Origin: Todiramphus chloris collaris
Taxonomy: Eukaryota > Chordata > Aves > Coraciiformes > Alcedinidae
Reading direction: 5' to 3'
Assembly: GCA_025345505.1 (NCBI GenBank)
Contig: JANVCC010000270.1
Location: forward strand, 1,180,760-1,244,759
DNA length: 64,000 nt
The position numbers and the translations under genes are program-made. The notes under the pieces are model-generated. The model was given only the letters and a program-made list of their open reading frames with translations, did not search any database and was not told the origin of the DNA. Positions 58,500-64,000 of the stretch are shown here, piece by piece. The first letter of the stretch is position 1, and the number at the start of each line of letters is the position of its first letter.

Positions 58500-58870
58500 G
58501 AAAACCCATCACGAGCAGCAGGGGCGTCCGGCAGCATCCCCCCTGCGCTGGGACCGGAGCAGCTGCAGGGGCCGAGCGAGCGGAGCTGGCACGCTGGCGC
58601 GCAGCGTGGGACGGGGCCCAGAGCAGCAGGCGAGCAGGAAACGAGCTCAGCAGAGGAGGAGAATAAACTGGGAGCCAACTCCTGATGTCAACAGGCAAGC
58701 TTCAGGAGGCCTGTCCCGTTACTGCCCTGTCAGCCACCGATCTGCAGCCACCGACGACCTGATGCCCGCGGGCACTGAGCCGCACGCTTCGACCCACCAC
58801 GGCGGGACAGGGCTCGCAGCGCGCGCTCCACGGCTCGCTATGGGATCGCAACAGCGCGGTCCTGACCGTC
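58500..58870. promoter_or_regulatory. CpG-dense block in PXDC1 intron 1
   Basis: By eye about 18 CpGs fall in 58741-58860 and about 8 in 58561-58620, with GCGCGCGCT and CCCGCGGGC motifs. I compared its minus strand with the expected N-terminal PXDC1 residues and saw no match, so it is not exon 1. It may be an alternative promoter or intronic enhancer. Confidence 0.45.
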
Positions 58871-59019
58871 AGCATCCGCCACCAGCACGTTCCCCAGCAA
58901 TCCTCTACTGCCCGCCAAGGAGGAGTAAGTTCATGCCAGTGTCTCCCCGTGCCATCTCGCAGTGCTGACGCATGGAAGTCTGCTTTTCTGGAGATGCGTT
59001 GCTATGTGCAAGGCAGTAA

Positions 59020-59039
59020 GTATACGTGATCTCGTATAC
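59020..59039. repeat. Inverted repeat, 7-bp arms
   Basis: GTATACG, six-base spacer, CGTATAC. Exact arms. Confidence 0.88.
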
Positions 59040-59323
59040 ACGATGGAACGGGGACGCTCCTAAATGGTGTGTATTTTAGTATGTATATGAAGTTTAAAAC
59101 ATGGCACCTAATCCCCTCTTCATCCCCTATGGGAAGGCTGCAGAGTAGGTATCCAAGTGAAAAAAGAAGTAGCAAATAAACCCAGGGAGAAATCTGACCG
59201 TGTCCTGCTAACCCCCACTGCAAGGAAGAGTAGATTCAGATCTGGAGCCCATCCTTCTCTCTTTGCCCCAGCCCACGAGCAGCAGTTAGGGAGTTCAGAT
59301 CTTTAGGAGAGACCCGTAAGCTG

Positions 59324-59363
59324 AGGCTGGCACTCTGCTGCCCAGGCTGGCACTCTGCTGCCC
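59324..59363. repeat. 20-bp tandem duplication
   Basis: The unit AGGCTGGCACTCTGCTGCCC occurs twice exactly. Confidence 0.93.
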
Positions 59364-60559
59364 AGGCCCTACAGCTTCAGCAGACCTGCCCCTTTCCCCC
59401 AGCAGCAGCATTCACTAACACAGCAGTGCTCCATCCGTTTCACCCTGTGCCCTCATTCCTCCTTTCCCTCAGGAATGTTCTATTTTGCAATGGGTGCTGT
59501 AGGACTTTAGCCACTCACCCTAGGAGATGGGTGATCCCTGACCAGTTGCCCTGTGGGGCTAGGGTAAATAAAACGGAGTTATAAATTAATAAAGTTGCTT
59601 CTTTGCCTTCTCTTGCTGAATTTGTGTGTGGCTGCATCTCTCTGCTCCTGGTATAAGCAGCGACACTTCCCATTTTCTCCTTCTGCTGAATTAGGCTCTT
59701 CTCAGTACCACCTCAGCTGGCATCACTCCCTGCTTCACGGCCACTATGCCTCTCCTGCCAGCAGCTGCCCTGGTAGCATCCCTCCTGCCTGCAGCCACAC
59801 AGCCCCTCAGCCTCACTGCCTGGCAGCGATGGCATCGGCCACCTCAGGCTGGACTCTGAAGAGGACAAAACAGCTCCCACTGACAGCTGCCTCCTCTCTG
59901 AGGGCAGAGAAGAGGGTAAAAGGGTGTTAGAAGGACAAAGGAATACACATGGGTACGTAAAGGCAGGAAACTCAGAGACAGCTGCTCTGGCAACTCTTCT
60001 TTGATGCCTCTTGCCTAATTCTACAGCACCCCTCTCTTGGGGCAGACACTCTTGCCCCTTCCCCTCGTAGGGAAATTCATCCATCTCATACGACAAGAGC
60101 CATTACAGCCTCAAAACCCTTTACAAAGGGTTTACTACTTGTGCAATGTCCCTGAGAGGATCCAGCTTGGTGGCATTACTCAGGAAGTTAAAAAGTTAGA
60201 AGCTGAAAGCTAAGAAGTCCAGATCCTCTAGCTGATGGGTCTTCCACACGTGTGTTATTATTTACAGGATCTCTGGAGGGCAGATGGCACCTCCTGGTGC
60301 CAGCACTCAGCAGACAGGCTTTCCCCACAGACCTCCCTGTCTTGATGTCTGATGAGCCACCAGAAAAGAAAAGAGGTCAAAGAAGCACGAGATAAAAACC
60401 AGCAAAGCAGTCAATGCCTGACGAAAAAAGCAAGCTCCTACAATCATTTTAGTACTGGTTTCTTACCAGGTGAGAACTGAAAAAACCATTCCTTTCCACT
60501 AAAATCCTTCCAGACACGTCGCCTTGGTCCGCCATCGAAAAGCAACTTGTGCCTAGCTT

Positions 60560-60840
60560 TATAACAACACAGACAGCTTCATTTATCTCCATCATTACTG
60601 ATGAACCATGACATTCAGCTAATAAAAAACAAACCCAGAAGCCCCAAACTTAATGTTGGTTATACAGAGCTGCTAAAGCCTGATAAATAAGAGCTGCATC
60701 CTTTGTCTGCCAGGCAGAAGCTCTGAGCAAGCTCCGCTAATGAACTGTTGACAATGTCAACAATGAAAAGAGCACAATAGATGCAGTGTATTTATCTGTA
60801 TTGTCACTGCACTGAAACAGCTGCTGTCTGTGGAAACCAC
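60560..60840. promoter_or_regulatory. Enhancer-like block in PXDC1 intron 1 with palindromic site
   Basis: Non-repetitive and non-coding. It has a CAGCTAATAAAAAAC core, GCTAATGAACTG, SOX-like ACAATG and ACAATAG sites and the perfect palindrome at 60746-60762. I read it as a candidate intronic enhancer; conservation is untested. Confidence 0.35.
60746..60762. promoter_or_regulatory. Perfect 17-bp palindrome TGTTGACA-A-TGTCAACA
   Basis: Two exact 8-bp arms around one central base. The arms contain TGACA/TGTCA, the core of MEIS/PREP/TGIF homeodomain sites. The GTTGAC-AAT-GTCAAC layout also resembles a degenerate RFX X-box. Which factor binds, if any, is inference. Confidence 0.5.
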
Positions 60841-61183
60841 TGCGCTGCTTCTGCCAAGCTCCCTCTCCTCATAAATCAGACTCCCAGATGGCCCTGTACA
60901 CACCACTGCCACCCCCCCACGATGCAGCATACACTTGCTTGCAAGTAACTTGGGGCTGTCTGTAATATGTTCCTGGGCTGGCTCCTCAGGAACTGCCTCC
61001 TGCGTTGTGCAGGTCCTTCAACAGCAGCCCTGAAGGAGCTTCCCATGTGCTTCCTGGTGCACAGCCACTCGGACACAAAAAAACAGCCCAGCATCTGCTT
61101 CCTGCATGAGGCAGCCACGTTGGAGGGTGGTTCGTCAGGAGCCTCAGAGGCAGAGCTCAGCGTTAGCTCATCTCTGTGCTGGG

Positions 61184-61533
61184 GCAAGGCTGAGAGCCCT
61201 GGGGCTGTTCGGATGGAGAAGAGAAGCCTGGGAGGGGAGCTGAGCAATGCTGAGCAAGAGAAAAGGGGCCCAGGAGGGCAAGAGGATGGGGCATGGGGCA
61301 CCAACAGTAACCCAGGAGGTTCCATCTGAGCAGAAGGAGAAAGTTGGTGTGGGAGGCTGTGCCAGGCTGCCCAGAGAGGCTGTGGAGTCTCCTTCTCTGG
61401 AGAGATTCCCACCCCAGCTGGACCCTGCGCTGCTGGGCCCCTGCTCTGGGTGCCCCTGCTGGATGGAGCAGGGGGGACACCAGAGCATCTCCAGAGGGCC
61501 CTGCCAACCCTGTCATGCTGGGATTCTGTGATC
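61184..61533 (+). mobile_element. CR1 LINE 3' region, older subfamily
   Basis: In sense it reads GGCAAGGCTGAGAGCCCTGG, GGCTGTTCGGATGGAGAAGA, GCTGCCCAGAGAGGCTGTGG, AGTCTCCTTCTCTGGAGAGA, ATCTCCAGAGGGCCCTGCC, then GCTGGGATTCTGTGATCT. These are the typical CR1 3' landmarks, from a subfamily different from the 13-kb and 31-kb copies. The 250-codon minus-strand frame over it is spurious. Confidence 0.75.
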
Positions 61534-64000
61534 TGGGCAGGACAGCTCAGGGCCTGCTGCAGGTTAAGTGACAACCTCTGTGCTATAAGGGAAGCTACAG
61601 ACCCCAAGTTTCTATAGGAAATCTCCACCCGCCTCTACAGATGGATGGAGCTGAGCACCAGAAAGGTGTTAACAAGGAAGTGCTGGAGAGCCACAGCTAA
61701 CCCTGGACAGCAGCAAGCTGCTGAGGGGAACCTGAGAGCCAAGAAAAGGAACAGAAACTGGCTCAGGGAAAGCGACTTGGAGAATCAGAAAGAAAATAAC
61801 AGAAAGGAGAGCCAGGGGAAAAAGGCCACGGCAGAGCAGAATGAGTCAGAGGAGGCATGGAAAGGAAGTAGGAAAATGAGCACTTTGGGAAGAGAGGAAA
61901 AAAATAATCTGTAAGACTGAAGAGTTTCTGCCTGGATGGTTCAGAGTATCAGAGCAGGACCGGGCGCTACAGGTAGGCACAACACAAACAATGACACTGG
62001 AAGAGCACTGGAGCCTCTCTTCCAATGACCAAGGCAACAGAAGAGTGGCAGAGGAGGATTGCCAGAAGCCACCCGAGGATGCCACTCCAAGGGCAGAACA
62101 AATCCCAGCTCTGAAAGGCTGCTAACATAGTCTTCTGGATTCCTGGTCCAGCGCTTGAGGGGCTGATCCTGCCCACCCTGAAGTCAGAGGCAGGTCTCCA
62201 ACTGCATTCCAGCTGGATCAAGTTCTGGGATCAATCTTGGATGAGAATGTCTCACAAGTAATACTCAGACAAAACAAGAGGGGGAAAAAAAACAAAAAAA
62301 AAAGAATACGTTGCCAGGTTTATACTTCACTTCCAGCATCTACTGGGTCTGCTGCAATGATTTCTAAATCACCATTTTACTGTCAGTTTGTGAGTCCTTA
62401 GTGCTGCCTTTCTCATGAAGGCTGATTTAAATACAAAAGTAGTTTACTTTGCATATAGAAACAGCCAGTTCAGTGACATTAGGCTGTGTTCTAGCTCTGC
62501 TAAGAGCGAAGAGCCCGTGTTTTGCTGTGATCCTCTTCTGCGTGTTTGCCTAGAGCAAGGGACGGGCACATTTCGAGCACAAATAAAATACTAGGGAGCT
62601 GCTGGCAACACCGGGGTGAATCACATTCAGTCACCCTGCAGGTATGCACAAATCTAACCTTGTTTACCAGCTCTCGGTAAGATGCCTTGCGTTGCTGAGT
62701 GCCCTTGGCCCTGAGCATCACAGTACCCTCCAGATGAGTGCACTTCCCCGCGTGTTCTTGGTAGTTATCAAAGCCAAGACTGGCACACCCCCCTCCCGGG
62801 ACCTCCCCTCTTCTCACACCAGAGAGGGTCAGAGGAACAGCCACTGCAGAAAACTGCATCTCCCACCCTCCCACCACCCAGCAGCTCCAAGAAGCAAAGA
62901 GGAGAGCTTTGTGAAAATCAGTCCCAGGGGACACAGGGTGGAGAAAGGGAAGGAGAAGCTGGTTTGCTGCTGCTGAGCAAGAAAAGGAGCACACTCCTGC
63001 TCAGCGTGAGCCTCTTGCTGAAGCCAGCAATAACAGCAAAACCCAACTCCAATATTGCTGACTTGTTTTTTTTGTAAATCTTCTTTTAAAAGGTTAATAA
63101 CATCAAATAGCTCCAGCCTTCCCCCCTCGACCATATCCCTTCAACGCAAGGCGCTGCAGCTTGCCGGAGCTGTGGGATAACACCAGCCCTTCTAATGCTC
63201 CTTAGGCAAATCCGCAGGGACTCGGCAGCCCTGCAAGGCGATGCAAATGTGGTTTGCACCATTCCACCACTTCCTCCAGATAAAAGGCATGGCTAATACC
63301 CACCTGCTCTCAGCAAGCTGAAGATAAACCCACACACATGCACAAACTGACAGGCACAGGAGTTGGTATGTACATAAGAACAGGCACACAAAGGTCTGTG
63401 ACTGAACGCCCGGGCACAGGAGAGTGCTCGTGCCAGGCGGTTCTGTTGGGTTGAGTGTACTGAGCTTTGCTGTGGGCAGCAGGATGTCTGCTTTGGAACA
63501 GGGCATTAAGAAGCCACGCTTGTCCCGGGAGTTTTGTAAAGAGCGGACATGGCCCACGCAATCTCTCCTTGCACCCAAGGCTTTGCATCAGCGTCAGTTA
63601 GCTAAATGAGATTTTTGTGTTTCAGCTTCGTGAAGATCCAGCAGGCTGTGGCCGGTCCCTTTGAAGTGCTGGTAGGATGCAGTGTTCTCTACGCAGGGAA
63701 GCACACACTGCAAAGTCATTTTATTTAGAGCAGGAGCAGCCTAATTTTAAAGAAATTTTACTGAAATTGTGAGCGCCCTGCGGTTGTTTAGAAGCTACTC
63801 CTGAATTTTATTCTGCCTCTGTTGCAAATTTACCCCTCACCCCCTCACTGAACTGAGCAGATCAAGATCTGTTTATATTGGGTTTCGTTTTTTCAATCCT
63901 GGGATGGTGCTTGGTTCGTTCCCGATGCTACTGAAGTCAGTACGTCTGTTCCCGAGGCAAGGAAGGGCAAGTGAAGGTTGCTGGCTCCAGGTCTGAGGCA
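61534..64000. other. Intron 1 sequence, no exon seen
   Basis: A lysine/glutamate-rich plus-strand frame (61645-61914) follows purine-rich DNA and is probably not coding. An A-rich run lies at 62283-62310. I found no PX-domain-like frame on the minus strand up to the window end. Confidence 0.5.

Larger units (their letters stand above)
54715..64000 (-). other. PXDC1: PXDC1 intron 1 (partial, at least 9.3 kb)
   Basis: Upstream of exon 2 I looked on the minus strand for the N-terminal PX residues expected of the family and found none, so this stretch is read as intron 1 running off the window. It contains CR1 copies (57903-58175, 61184-61533), a CpG-dense block (58500-58870), short tandem and inverted repeats (59324-59363, 59020-59039) and an enhancer-like block (60560-60840). 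A GC-rich patch at about 54770-55060 includes a NotI-type GCGGCCGC. No other gene is evident. Confidence 0.65.

Noticed and set aside
58740-58930. Candidate PXDC1 exon 1 in a CpG-rich block
   Set aside because: The minus-strand translation in all frames does not resemble the N-terminal PX sequence expected.
59593-59598. Plus-strand AATAAA near 59.59 kb
   Set aside because: Within intron 1 on the antisense strand; no gene body upstream. Approximate position only.
60876-61628. 250-codon minus-strand frame
   Set aside because: Mostly the reverse strand of a CR1 copy (61184-61533); no domain.
61645-61914. Lys/Glu-rich 89-codon frame
   Set aside because: Purine-rich DNA naturally yields K/E/R-rich open frames; no similarity recognised and no exon borders.
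1-64000. tRNA, rRNA, CRISPR or operon-like features
   Set aside because: None seen; the sequence is vertebrate.

Overview
The window looks like a piece of a bird chromosome, most likely neoavian; I cannot name the species. It has single-copy vertebrate sequence at low repeat density. The recognisable interspersed repeats are mostly 5'-truncated CR1 LINE copies, some with the avian CR1 3' tail, plus a few very old amniote SINE and LINE fossils. There are no operons or other bacterial signals, and I see no tRNA, rRNA or CRISPR.

One protein-coding gene is supported: PXDC1 (PX domain containing 1), on the minus strand. Its last four coding exons lie at 54623-54714, 54231-54348, 51654-51765 and 50627-50744. 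All have canonical GT/AG borders and compatible phases, and they encode about 146 C-terminal residues. The 5' part, about 85 residues including most of the PX domain, is not visible and should lie beyond the right edge, so 54715-64000 is read as intron 1. The 3' UTR probably ends near 49.3 kb, where two AATAAA signals sit on the minus strand. A dense CpG island covers the 3' UTR and the end of the coding sequence.

From 1 to about 49.3 kb I see no conventional gene. From remembered synteny at human 6p25.2 this should be the long PXDC1-SLC22A23 interval. It holds CR1 copies (296-840, 3362-3480, 13020-13458, 18569-18665, 29610-29780, 30852-31268, 44289-44472), a decayed CR1-type ORF2 fragment (1663-2230), three MIR/CORE-SINE-like fossils (4358-4475, 39395-39462, 48779-48882) and a possible LTR or transcript end (about 48040-48420). 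It also holds CpG clusters and several AT-rich, TAAT-dense blocks that resemble conserved enhancers. One unexplained minus-strand open frame (9419-9838) has coiled-coil-like composition.

I did not find a clear new biological system. The items most worth checking are the coiled-coil frame at 9.4-9.8 kb, the CpG island at the 3' end of PXDC1, the enhancer-like blocks (17.4-17.78, 20.04-20.22, 43.8-44.2, 47.17-47.46 and 60.56-60.84 kb) and the perfect 17-bp palindrome at 60746-60762.
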